DNA from: Agrypnia vestita
Lineage: Eukaryota > Arthropoda > Insecta > Trichoptera > Phryganeidae
Assembly: GCA_016648135.1 (NCBI GenBank)
Contig: JADDOH010005095.1
Span: forward strand, 1-64,000
Direction: 5' to 3'
Length of the DNA: 64,000 nucleotides
Of the stretch, positions 55,779-64,000 are shown piece by piece (the first letter of the stretch is position 1; every line of letters starts with the position of its first letter). Under the pieces are notes generated by a model. It searched no databases and was not told the DNA's origin. It worked only from the letters and a program-made list of their open reading frames with translations. The translations under genes and the position numbers were made by a program.

Positions 55779-56299
55779 TTAATCTCCTTCAAAGTTGTCC
55801 CATTGCATTGGCACAGCACACACTTCTAGCAGCCCCGCAATGTTGGAATCTTCTAGAAAGCATGCTTTGAAATGATTTTAGCTGGGCCGTCGCATTCCAC
55901 GTAATGTATTCTCTTGATTCGGGTCCCTCTCAGCGGCATTTTTAACTTGAGGAATAGCCAAGAAATACACGGAACCTAACGAAATACATGCTGGGAGAGA
56001 AGCGAGCCTGAAAAACCAGGGGCCTACTGCATTTGGCCAAGAAATCTTGAATCAGATGCGAAGAATGCGCGGATGCATTATCTTTATGAAATTGTTCCAC
56101 ATTTAGCAGCTTTGGCACAAATTTTACAAACACTTACTTCAAGCCTAAGTCGTCGTTTGCAAGTTCGCGAAGTGTGATTAGAGGATCCTCCATGAACGCA
56201 TTGGTCAAATACATTGTTTTATCGGTTTGATGAGGGGCTACCAGGATGTGGTTCGCTGTCCACTGATGTGCGACCATCGTTGAAACGGTTGTACCACTC
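55779..56299 (-). pseudogene. Mos1-type mariner transposase with internal deletion
   Basis: On the minus strand: EWYNRFNDGRTSVDSEPHPG (end of the first helix-turn-helix), EDPLITLRELANDDLGLK, VFVKFVPKLLNVEQ, then FHKDNASAHSSHLIQDFLAK (second catalytic aspartate), a decayed block where the third aspartate is lost (ARFSPSMYFVRF), and a C-terminal CFLED with WDNFEGD and TAA at 55779-55781. The AKFVPRLL and YFEGD signatures place it in a group of insect mariner-like transposases distinct from the copies at 5426 and 22565. The first catalytic region is deleted, and several frame changes and stops occur. Terminal repeats not found. Confidence 0.8.
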
Positions 56300-56349
56300 T
56301 ATTTTTAATTTATTTATTCTGAACTTAATAATATTTATGTATGTCCTCT

Positions 56350-56410
56350 AGGAAATGAGCCACTCATCTCAGTAGGATGTACCGAGATGAGCAGCTTTAC
56401 AACAAAATAG
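56350..56410. repeat. Repeat J copy
   Basis: See 51354-51405; followed by A-rich sequence. On the minus strand it lies downstream of the LINE remnant at 56770-57235 and may be part of its 3' UTR. Confidence 0.45.
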
Positions 56411-56769
56411 TATATAAAATTAATTAATTAAAAATTGTGAATAAAGATAAAATATAAAGAATAAACAAGATAATATTATTAAACACAAAAGCAGGTAAAA
56501 TAATGTATGCAAATAAGAAGAAATATTAAAAATTATAAATAAGTTCGCATATAAGAAAAATTGAAAAAATACGGTTCAATAGCATTTGTGCTTATTGAAC
56601 GTAAATAAATCAGAACAGAAATAACATAAAAATAGACAATACTTTTTCTATATTTATATATATAAAAAATAATATCTTCACGGAATTAGTTTTTTTGATA
56701 AAGTAGATATCAAAGATATTTCAATATCATTATTATCAATCAGTATAAAACCCATAATCTTTTTTTTAA

Positions 56770-57235
56770 AGCGAAAATGTCCTTGCAATCTTAATCAGGA
56801 TGTTAAAGAGCAAAGGAGCCTTTGAGAAAAACCTCTTTGTCCAAATGCTTTCCTGGCATTATTGGCTGATACATTAGGAAAACACACTTGTATTATGTAT
56901 TTGCTGAGTTCTTTTGGCAATAGTTCATAATTTCATGATCACTGCATAAAAGTTGTGATGGATATAAAAACCTTTTTAAAACACTTTGAAAAATTAATCA
57001 TTGAGCAGTATTTAAAGTCTTTAGAGTTATCTTTTAGCAGTTTCCCCAGCAAATGATATTGTAAGTTACTTACGGTTGTAAAGTAGCGTAGTATAAAGTT
57101 TTGAATGTGTCTCTAGTGAATTTCTTAGTTACTTGAAGAGATATGTGAGTTTTATAATTTCATTTGTTTATACGATTATGTGGCTGTTCCACTTCACGTG
57201 CTTACCAATAATTATTCCGAAGTACTTTATATTAC
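56770..57235 (-). pseudogene. Jockey-like LINE reverse transcriptase, thumb region
   Basis: On the minus strand, from 57233: NIKYFGIIIGKHVKWNSHII, EIIKLTYLFK, then after a frameshift TRDTFKTLYYATLQP, VTYNIICWGNC, then a decayed C-terminal stretch. This matches the KYLG--ID--L-W--HI ... F---R-FTS-DTLK-LYYA--QS-LTYGI--WG pattern after the catalytic box of jockey-like LINEs. Stops and frameshifts are present and the catalytic motifs are upstream of the preserved part. The plus-strand 106-codon frame at 57133-57453 is a shadow. Confidence 0.7.
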
Positions 57236-57747
57236 TGCCTGTGCTTTATAAGGATTTACAATTCTATTCCTGTATACAACTATATACAACTCCTTCACCC
57301 ATGAGATGCTCATTACGTCGTTCCCGTCTTTTGCATCTTACGAATGTTATCTATTTGTATTTCGCCAAAATTTTAGCAAAATTTAATGCAATATCCCTGC
57401 TCGAGTCGTTCCGTCATTTCACAACCAACTATAGACTATCCGATGGCCACTAACTACGCTTATTCACTCAGTGGCTGACTGCCAGCGACTGACACTTTCT
57501 TCGGGCGGGAAACAGGTCACGCTCATGAATTTCCCTTACTCACCTCCTCCAAAAAAAAACACCTTCCGTGTTTCATTTGTTTAGGCGGTAACCTCAAGGT
57601 TCGATCGTATATGAACACACAATCTACATACCCACATATATAATGATTATTGACGGCGCCAGAGATATGAAGCGGCAGTAGAAGACTTGGCATGACCAGG
57701 CAAACCAGATACTGTAAACGGTACCCACCGTTTACCCAGGACCGCTC
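57236..57747. other. Spacer
   Basis: May include more of the decayed LINE on the minus strand. The minus frame 57523-57756 shows no domain. ACCCACCGTTTACCC before 57748 parallels sequence before repeat F copy 2. Confidence 0.4.
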
Positions 57748-57915
57748 TATGAGCAAAAGCTCCCATATCGTCCCTACTCACTCGTCCCAAGGTTGACATT
57801 TTTTTATTCTGCTAGGCATGACCTTGTTGCCTCGCACCACCCTCTTAAACCGCTGCGAGGCGGCACGGCTGGCAATTCAAATCCATTCACTGTCCACCCA
57901 CAGTGCTCATCAACT
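57748..57915 (+). repeat. Dispersed repeat F, copy 3
   Basis: ATGAGCAAAAGCTCCCATAT, a TTGACATTTTTTTATT block, CGAGGCGGCACGGCTGGCAA and CATTCACTGTCCACCC. Diverged relative of 15097 and 38255. Confidence 0.55.
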
Positions 57916-57983
57916 TTTTTTATATTTTATTAGAAACCAAGAAAACATACATGAAATGTATATAAATAAGATAATATAAATAT

Positions 57984-58409
57984 TGTAACGAAGCTAAAAA
58001 AAATCACGCACTCATGTCAAGTGAAAGTTGTGTAAAATGTTGACAATATTACCGAAGATAAACTACAACAGAAAAAGCGAAGGTAGCAGCGAGTTGCGAG
58101 TTGCCAGGACGGCCAGGCGAGCCGTAATTCGACAGCGAATATTCTGCAAAGTTTTAATATAATAATCCGTAGCGAAATTAATAAGTGCGGAAATTGGATG
58201 GAATATTCTAGTGAATAGTGAATAAAGTGCTAAAGCGAATATAATGTGTCTAGTCACGAGTGATAAATTGCGAAACAGTTTAATTCAATATTAGCGTTAC
58301 ATTAAATAGACTTTGTACATTTGATAAATTCATTATTCAGTAATCAATAAATCCGTTATTACATTCCAGCGTTTTCATTAATTCCTCCCCGCAGCCACGA
58401 CACGTAACA
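57984..58409 (+). mobile_element. Solo LTR (426 bp) with ATAT target duplication
   Basis: Starts TGTAACG at 57984 and ends CGTAACA at 58409, a 7-bp inverted match. ATAT stands directly on both sides (57980-57983 and 58410-58413), a perfect 4-bp target duplication as left by LTR-retrotransposon integrase. The 3' half shares TAGACTTTGTACATTTGATA, AATAAATCC, ATTCCTCCCCGCAGCCACGA and CACGTAACA with the other family members. Solo, with no coding sequence. Confidence 0.92.
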
Positions 58410-58468
58410 ATATGTAAAACTATATATTCTCATCATCTATCAATATCTTAAACCAGATACTGATAGAT

Positions 58469-58567
58469 GATCTGTAAGGAACCTCAAGAATGCCAAAATG
58501 TATGAATGTAGATGAGAACAGACGAGTGCGGCGCTCCATCCTCTCTGCCTACCCCCTCGGGAGATAG
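58469..58567 (+). pseudogene. LINE C-terminal remnant (SILSAYPLG)
   Basis: Reads CMNVDENRRVRRSILSAYPL, GR and TAG at 58565-58567. A stop and frame change precede it; in the neighbouring frame RSVRNLKNAK fits the expected upstream part. Same family and position as the end of the LINE at 23752-24435. Confidence 0.7.
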
Positions 58568-59057
58568 TTAGTTATTTAAAATAGAGAAAGACCCATCAAA
58601 TTTTAGATTGTTAAAAACCACACAGATTCCCAAATACGTTATCACTTTTCGTGTTCTTTTTGCGAAAAATGCGGGGCGCAATTTCAACCTTTTCTTTCGT
58701 GGGTCAATAATAATTCAAGCGTTAATCTAATTTCTATATCTCCTTACATTTTCAATGTCCTTTTTCTGGGACTTGCCCTTTTCAAGTTCGATAAGCTTTT
58801 GTTTCAACCCCGACTCTTGCGAAGCCTTTTATATGGACAAAGGGTTTAAGGCTATTGACACTGTCAGATAAACGTCCCCACTAAGGGTTTATATAGGAAC
58901 GGTTTGATTCAAATTTCTACGTGGATAAAATAATCTCTTATACTATTCGTTACCATTTTAGCGCAACCTCTTACGCCGTTGCGTAGTTACTTAAAGTGGA
59001 AACAATTTAACTTTAATTTTTATTCGTTAATTATCTAAACAAAGGTAAAACGGCACT
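58568..59057. other. Spacer
   Basis: Mixed composition, no gene or TE end recognised. Confidence 0.4.
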
Positions 59058-59158
59058 AATTTTAAAGATAGTATAAAGGAATAACTAAGGCAATTTTAAA
59101 GATAGTATAAAGGAATAACTAAGGCAATTTTAAAGATAGTATAAAGGAATAACTAAGG
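59058..59158. repeat. 34-bp tandem repeat, three copies
   Basis: Unit AATTTTAAAGATAGTATAAA plus 14 further bases starts at 59058, 59092 and 59126 with a period of 34 bp and essentially no differences. There are no spacers, so this is a tandem repeat and not a CRISPR. Confidence 0.95.
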
Positions 59159-59339
59159 TGTCTCAATAAAAATAACAGGATGCAGGATGATTGGACATTT
59201 AAAAAAGAAAACGGTATTGAATTTCCTCATTTATGTAATAGGGGCTTAAATTGAATATTTTAGATATATTATAAATCAAGTAATGCTTAATCTCTAAAGC
59301 GAATATAATTTATAAATAGTTAAATTTCATGAATAATCC
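59159..59339. other. AT-rich spacer
   Basis: Nothing recognised. Confidence 0.45.
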
Positions 59340-59580
59340 ATTATTTAATATATTCCCCATTTAATGTCTACTTGTCAATCTCCAACACCCCAATCCCATG
59401 TCATTTTTGTATCATAATAAGGAATGGATAATTAATACGCATACATCCTGAAGAAGATACACTAGTATCGAAACCGGTGGACGTAAAATTACTCCAAGTG
59501 GTTTATACAAAGTTATTATTTAATTAAAATAAATAATTATGTGCAACTACAAAGTTTACGCTATGAACATGTTAATTTCT
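59340..59580 (+). repeat. Dispersed repeat E, copy 4 (longest)
   Basis: ATTCCCCATTTAATG at the left, then CTGAAGAAGATACACTAGTA, TCGAAACCGGTGGACGTAAA, ATTACTCCAAGTGGTTTATA, CAAAGTTATTATTTAATTAA and CTACAAAGTTTACGCTATGA. This copy links the left part (25670, 61090) with the right part (40836) of the family. Confidence 0.75.
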
Positions 59581-59813
59581 ATTACTTTAAAAAATATCTA
59601 ACAAGAAAATAAAGTTATGATTAAGTAAAATATAATATTTTTAGAACATCTAAAGTGTGAAAATCAATATAGAATAATTTTCCTTTCACTCTTAATTATT
59701 TGCAAAAAAAACACTATAATTATATATTATAGTGAAAATTTACGGATGCGGAAAATGCGGACGATGAACCAAAGGAGTGAAAAAAAATTAACAGTTATAA
59801 CATGTAAATTTTA

Positions 59814-60275
59814 TGTAATGTTCCGAAGGCACGTTATTACGTGGATGATTAATTATCTGCCATATTTTTCGCGAGGATGTTTTTTTTTGTCATTTACTTG
59901 ACATTTGTCATAAGATGTGTAATTTATCTAGACGAAAGTTCTAGACAACTAACAGCATGGTCAGGATGTATGTTTTCCAGCGATACTAATTCAAATACAT
60001 ACCGGCAAGCGAGAAGTTTTCTAGTGCGAACCTGAGCGATTTAAATAACGCGCATCATACGAGAGACAAGTTACTCAGGAGTGATAAAAAGTCTAGCGAA
60101 GATTCTAGAACGAACTTAGTGAATCAGTATGTGAAATAATCTAGAGACATTTTGTGCGAATTTAAGAAGAGTGACCCAATTATATTTGTCCAGTGTCAAG
60201 TGATTTTGTGTAATAATAAAACTTTAATAAATTTAAAGTGTTTCATTTGTCTTCCGCAGCCACGACCCCGTGACA
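59814..60275 (+). mobile_element. Solo LTR, ATAT-associated LTR family
   Basis: The 3' end GACCCCGTGACA at 60275 is followed by ATAT (60276-60279). The 5' end is probably TGTAATGTTCCG at 59814, but no ATAT precedes it there, so the start is uncertain. Shared 3' blocks are AAGTGATTTTGTGTAATAAT, TTTCATTTGTCTTCCGCAGC and CACGA. The small frame at 60152-60334 has no domain. Confidence 0.7.
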
Positions 60276-60279
60276 ATAT

Positions 60280-60551
60280 ATTGAAAAATGATAAATTAGT
60301 TTTCTTAAATGATCAAAGTACCGGTAATTATTAATATGTATATTTACCGGTACTGAGGTGATGGAGTTGATTCATCGTTCAAGGTTTTAACAAAAAACCG
60401 TTATACATGCCCTGGCAAACAACCACTGGATAAAAATTGGTATATCAAATAAGGAGTAGGTACCACTGATCAACGAATCTCGTTACAAAATTGACATTTT
60501 AAAACATCCATTGTTTGCACCGAAAAACTAATCATTTAATAACAGTATGTG
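60280..60551. other. Short spacer between two LTRs
   Basis: Non-coding; nothing like gag or pol lies between the two LTRs, so they are separate insertions or a heavily deleted element. Confidence 0.5.
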
Positions 60552-60676
60552 TGTAATATTCCAGGGACAATCCTAGTCCTCCGATTAAATGAGAGTCTAG
60601 TTACTTTGTGTAATTAATAAAAGAATAATTAATTTTAAGTGTTTCATTTGCCTCACACAGTCAAGATCTCGTGACA
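60552..60676 (+). mobile_element. Miniature LTR copy (125 bp)
   Basis: Starts TGTAATATTCC (compare TGTAATGTTCC at 59814) and ends CTCGTGACA at 60676, followed by ATAT. It keeps only the two ends: GTTACTTTGTGTAATTAATA, AATAATTAATTTTAAGTG, TTTCATTTGCC. About 300 bp of interior is missing compared with the other copies. Confidence 0.65.
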
Positions 60677-60680
60677 ATAT

Positions 60681-61089
60681 TCTAAATCATTGATCTAGAA
60701 ATAATAGAAAATTTAATGAATATTTCATTCAGAATATAAGCAATGCTGTCTGAAATCTTCTTGAAATAGAGTAATCTAAATATGAGTAAAGTAATTATTC
60801 GAGTAACCTTATTATTTCGATTGAGTAGCAAAATCAAAAAACACATTCTTTTAATTTATTTATTTTAAAAATAATATTCGAGAACGAGGATAAGAAATCA
60901 AAAACTTCTAAGTCATATTATTTTCTATATACTCAATATCTCAGAATACTTATTTTGAAAGGGTGATAGATAACCTTGCGGTCGGGGTGCCATATAAATA
61001 ATAGGGACCTCTGGTCAGATAATTTGAAAACATACGAAATTAAAGAATCCTTAAAAAAATTATCAACTTGGATTAACTTCCCAATTGAA
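60681..61089. other. AT-rich spacer
   Basis: Nothing recognised. Confidence 0.45.
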
Positions 61090-61225
61090 TTTAACGAATA
61101 TTCCATTTTTCAATATATTCCCCAATAAACTCCACAAAACATTTGAAATATTTACATACATGGAACAGTTATTGTCCGTTCTGACAAAGATGTATTTGAA
61201 ACCGAAACTGGTAGACGTTTGAAGC
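61090..61225 (+). repeat. Dispersed repeat E, copy 5
   Basis: ATATTCCCC, GGAACAGTTATTGTC, TTGAAACCGAAACTGGTAGA and CGTTTGAAG match the middle of the family. The right part is degraded. Confidence 0.55.
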
Positions 61226-61679
61226 AATCAATGCTGTTTATATAAATATATATAAACAAATAAAATAAAAAACAAACTTAACACTACAAAAAAAAAAACA
61301 GTTAAACAAAAAACAATGTAATATGTGTAAAATATATCTAATTATATAAGTGTAATTAATTATATAAGTGTAAGTAATTATATAAGTGTAAATCCCTCTC
61401 CATTTTTGGAGACAAACAGCGAGAAAATATATGTATTATTTAAATTTTAAATACACTATAGAAAGAATATAATAAACTGATCTTGTATAAAATAAATAAA
61501 TTAAATTAAATATGCAGTTTGTTAAATTTGCTATTTTAACACTCATAAAAATTAAAACACACAATTACTCTCAGGCAAAATCTACTTGATTCTTGCGACA
61601 CTTCTTAGGATTCTTCGAAATTCCCCTCGGCATGGCCGCTGGAGTGTTCTAGAATAATTTTTAATAGATTTTCTTGCTT
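61226..61679. other. AT-rich spacer with short tandem repeat
   Basis: AATTATATAAGTGTAA occurs three times at about 61339-61391 with a period of 18-20 bp. Otherwise nothing recognised. Confidence 0.5.
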
Positions 61680-61935
61680 ATTTTTATTCAACGGGCTCTT
61701 GCCACTGCGCCTGTAGTAGCAGCGCTGCCTGTATCCGTCAGTTATGACGGTCATAGATTAGGCCAGTCTTCCATTCAGGTGCTCCATCCAGAACATTCGC
61801 TGGGCTGCAGTACGCTGGGCTGGAATAATTGCCTTCCCTCTAGCGCACCTGCTCTCGCCCCTGACCCTCGTTACAAAGCACACCATCGTTATAAGACGTC
61901 AGTCAGGGCTACACTCGGAAAGTTCTCGCGGGAGA
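61680..61935. other. GC-rich island, unidentified
   Basis: Clearly GC-richer than its surroundings. One plus frame (61674-62021) starts in a T-rich stretch and contains RALATAPVVAALPVSVSYDG and DPRYKAHHRYKTSVRA; other frames are also partly open. It has no other copy in the window. It might be an exon, a retroelement piece or a promoter region. I do not recognise it. Confidence 0.3.
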
Positions 61936-62086
61936 GAAAGATAAAATCTTCCAAATTCATATTTTTTGTATTCATATTAATTTTCAAATTTTTAATATTA
62001 AAAAAAATTAAAATGTTTTGAATGCAGTCAATGAGAATTACTAATTTAAAATATACTGAATTCTAGATTTTATGCATCTTTCCCTT

Positions 62087-62235
62087 CAAAAATCATGTTA
62101 TCTATAAATTGGTAGACTTTGATAGATGTTTCCTATAAAATCTCGAATTCAGTATATTATAAATTAGTCATCTTAGATATATACATTGAATTGTTTTTGG
62201 ATATTGCTGCCTTTGTTTTTATAACCCGCAAATTA
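62087..62235 (+). repeat. Dispersed repeat K, copy 2
   Basis: Partner of 20000-20125: AAAATCATGTTATC, then GTTTCCTATAAAATCTCGAA, TTCAGTATATTATAAATTAG and TTTTTGGATATTGCTGCCTT. Confidence 0.6.
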
Positions 62236-62464
62236 TTTATTGATTAATGATATACACCCTAAATTGAAATGTTACGTAATGTCAAAATTTGTAAAACATG
62301 AAATATGTAATAATCATCTTTCATTCGGCCACTGTGCATGTAGTAGGGAATTGAACTAATAAACTTCCAGCGTGTCTGCAAATTATTATTTGACACGCTT
62401 AGATTCAGTGTTTACTTCTGATGCGAGCGCTTGACGTTGATTGTAAATTTTAATTACATGTGGA

Positions 62465-62640
62465 ATGCTTGTTGGTCTTTGATCCAAAGGTCGCAGGTTC
62501 GAATCTCACTCCAGACAAGCAAGTTAATCCTATTTTCATAGCACAAGCGTTTAGCTTAATTTGAAAATAGTAAGAATATTGATGTGACACGAATTCCGTT
62601 TTCGCATCTCTATTTAAAAAAAAAAAAAAAAAAAAAAAAA
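62465..62640 (+). mobile_element. SINE A copy with long poly(A)
   Basis: GCTTGTTGGTC, then (after loss of about 25 bp of the A-box region) GATCCAAAGGTCGCAGGTTC, GAATCTCACTCC, AGCAAGTTAATCCTATTTTC, ATAGCACAAGCGTTTAGC, AGTAAGAATATTGATGTGAC, TCGCATCTCTATTT and a long uninterrupted A run. The long tail suggests the most recent insertion of this family here. TCTCTATTT-AAAAAAAA recurs at 62756. Confidence 0.85.
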
Positions 62641-62774
62641 CGGTACTGTACTTCTTCTTCATACAAATAATAGAGGCCTTAGATTGGATATTTTAGAATT
62701 AATAGAAAATAATGAATTCCTGAACACCAGAATCAATATTTAAAAATTAATTATTGTCTCTATTTAAAAAAAAA

Positions 62775-62882
62775 ATGCGATTCCTCCTGGCAATCCCGAA
62801 AAGAAGACAGTCGGTGGGTCTCATACAGAAGCAGCGCAAGACAGGGGAACATGGAAAAACCTTGTCGAATCTTTGGGCCCCC
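62775..62882 (+). pseudogene. LINE C-terminal scrap
   Basis: One frame reads GNPEKKTVGGSHTEAAQDRG, then TWKNLVESLGPRFY and a stop. AAQDR-TWK-LVE is the usual last block of many RTE-like LINE proteins (W---AQDR--W--L-E). The adjacent A run at 62764 and the short length make this a truncated remnant. Confidence 0.5.
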
Positions 62883-63778
62883 GATTCTACTAGGATAAGG
62901 TGATAAATATGAATGAATTAAAGTGCAACGCGATTTACTGATTGTTTACAATCGTAACATTTACATAATTTTTCAATCTATCTAGTGTAACGTGATAGGA
63001 TAGCTTACTGTATTGTCGTGATAAACTGTTGTGTTTACACTTTAGATTATTTTTCATGTGAAAATATCTAGAGTCATGTGATGCGGTTAAATCTTCATGC
63101 AATTTTCTCGGCAAAAAATCGTAATTCATCCCCTAATATGTTTTCCGGCGGCGCGCCCTGAAATTCTCGATGCCCCCCAACCCTCTCAAACATTTTCCCG
63201 AACAAATCGACATGCTTAGAGGGCCGCATTCCTCAGCATTAGACGGAGATAAGGGATTTCTCCCTTTTATTTCTTTTTTGTCATCTCCCATAATAATATA
63301 TAACGCGTCTCCTCATCCCTTAACTCTTCACTGCGACTGGAGCGAGGGCTGTCGCTGCGCGCCCTATTGACTCTGCAATAAATGTTTACCAACATTGTTC
63401 CTCGGAGCTTTAATAATTATTTTTTGTCAATAGAACCTTTATTGCTTGTCTGCACAACATCTCATGTTGTAAATGCCTATTTGAACGTGAAAACATGAGT
63501 CGATAATATAAACACTTGTAAAAGAATTATACTAAATAAAGAAAATACTTAATGTACTTATAAAAGATATTTCTTAATAAAAAATTTGGTACATTCAGTT
63601 CATAATTTTAACAAATGATGCAAATAAAGAACCTGATTAGTTGTATACATTTTAATAATGTTACGTTAATTACAAAAAAGTATAATTTCAAAATGTCGCG
63701 GGAAAATTTGCGCAGCTAAGTTATTTACAAAAATTGACGAAAATTAAATATTGATACTTTTATAATAAGTGAACATAT
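62883..63778. other. Spacer with a GC-richer patch
   Basis: About 63130-63380 is GC-richer (GGCGGCGCGCCCTG; GGGCTGTCGCTGCGCGCCCT), ending near AATAAAT, and has no relative in the window. The 66-codon frame there shows no domain. Candidate single-copy host or regulatory DNA. Confidence 0.4.
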
Positions 63779-64000
63779 TGTAACGAGATTCTTAAAAGAA
63801 TAAAAGGCACTGTCCGAATCCCTGGTAATACATCACTTGGAACAACACTATAGAATATAGAAGGACCGCGAACGGTCTGTATTAAGTAATATAATAATAC
63901 AGCAGAAATACCGGGACTACTCCGCGGTGCGGAAGTCGTGTTTAGACAGATCGTTCAGTGCGAAGTAAATCGTGAGACGATGGCCAGGAGTGCCCAGCCG
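63779..64000 (+). mobile_element. LTR 5' part, continues past the window
   Basis: TGTAACG at 63779 directly follows ATAT (63775-63778), the same start and target as the LTR at 57984. The interior AAGTCGTGTTTAGACAGATC, GTTCAGTGCGAAGT and CGTGAGACGATGGCC closely match 46790-46860. The window ends inside the LTR, so it may be solo or the 5' LTR of a longer element. Confidence 0.85.

Noticed and set aside
57133..57453. 106-codon plus-strand open frame
   Set aside because: No ATG at its start and it is antisense to the jockey-like LINE remnant.
59058..59158. CRISPR-like array
   Set aside because: Units are contiguous without spacers and the DNA is eukaryotic; it is a simple 34-bp tandem repeat.

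Overview
The window is strongly AT-rich eukaryotic DNA with almost no intact coding capacity. Nearly every recognisable piece is a transposable element (TE) or its debris. It is most likely an insect, and within insects a moth or butterfly. Reasons: two mariner copies with a WVPHEL, D-D34D transposase resembling the cecropia subfamily; LINE C-terminal remnants ending in a SILSAY(P)-G motif; Helitron-like ends of the CTAG-T type; and tRNA-headed SINEs with A/T-rich tails. The lepidopteran call is inference from repeat style, not from a host gene. No complete host gene, true tRNA, rRNA or CRISPR array was found.

Layout. 1-5.4 kb: AT-rich DNA, a promoter-like LTR segment (about 2.0-2.9 kb), the 3' part of another LTR (ending at 3322) and a mirrored pair of 25-bp palindromes. 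5.4-13.3 kb: two sister mariner copies (5426-6711 and 11025-12297), a minus-strand LINE 3' end, a hAT-type MITE with a perfect 8-bp target-site duplication (8132-8504), and a 372-bp foldback element (12683-13054). 13.3-19.7 kb: dispersed repeats, a second foldback (15310-15658), SINE fragments, a Penelope-like (PLE) endonuclease remnant and a Helitron Rep/helicase fragment. 22.5-25.6 kb: a decayed mariner, an RTE-like LINE 3' end, a second PLE piece. 29-32 kb: LINE 3' end, a 170-bp direct repeat pair, and a Helitron-like element carrying an array that matches heat-shock elements. 34.8-40.1 kb: SINEs, a third PLE fragment with reverse transcriptase (RT) and endonuclease, a GC-rich coding-like island, the only plausible host exon (about 39.4-39.7 kb, minus strand), and a minus-strand LTR. 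43-47 kb: LINE end, SINE, a MITE with perfect 42-bp terminal repeats, and a 539-bp solo LTR. 51-64 kb: Helitron ends, a third foldback, a fourth mariner lineage, a jockey-like RT remnant, and five members of one LTR family (57984, 59814, 60552, 63779 here, plus 46571 upstream), several beside ATAT.

The transposase, RT and Rep genes seen are broken by frameshifts, stops or truncation, so no self-mobilising element is evident. The LTR at 63779 runs off the end of the window and could belong to a longer element. The density and mixed orientation of fragments suit intergenic or intronic DNA of an insect gene, or a TE-rich region such as a piRNA-producing locus. The single exon candidate and a few GC-richer, apparently single-copy islands are the best places to look for host function.
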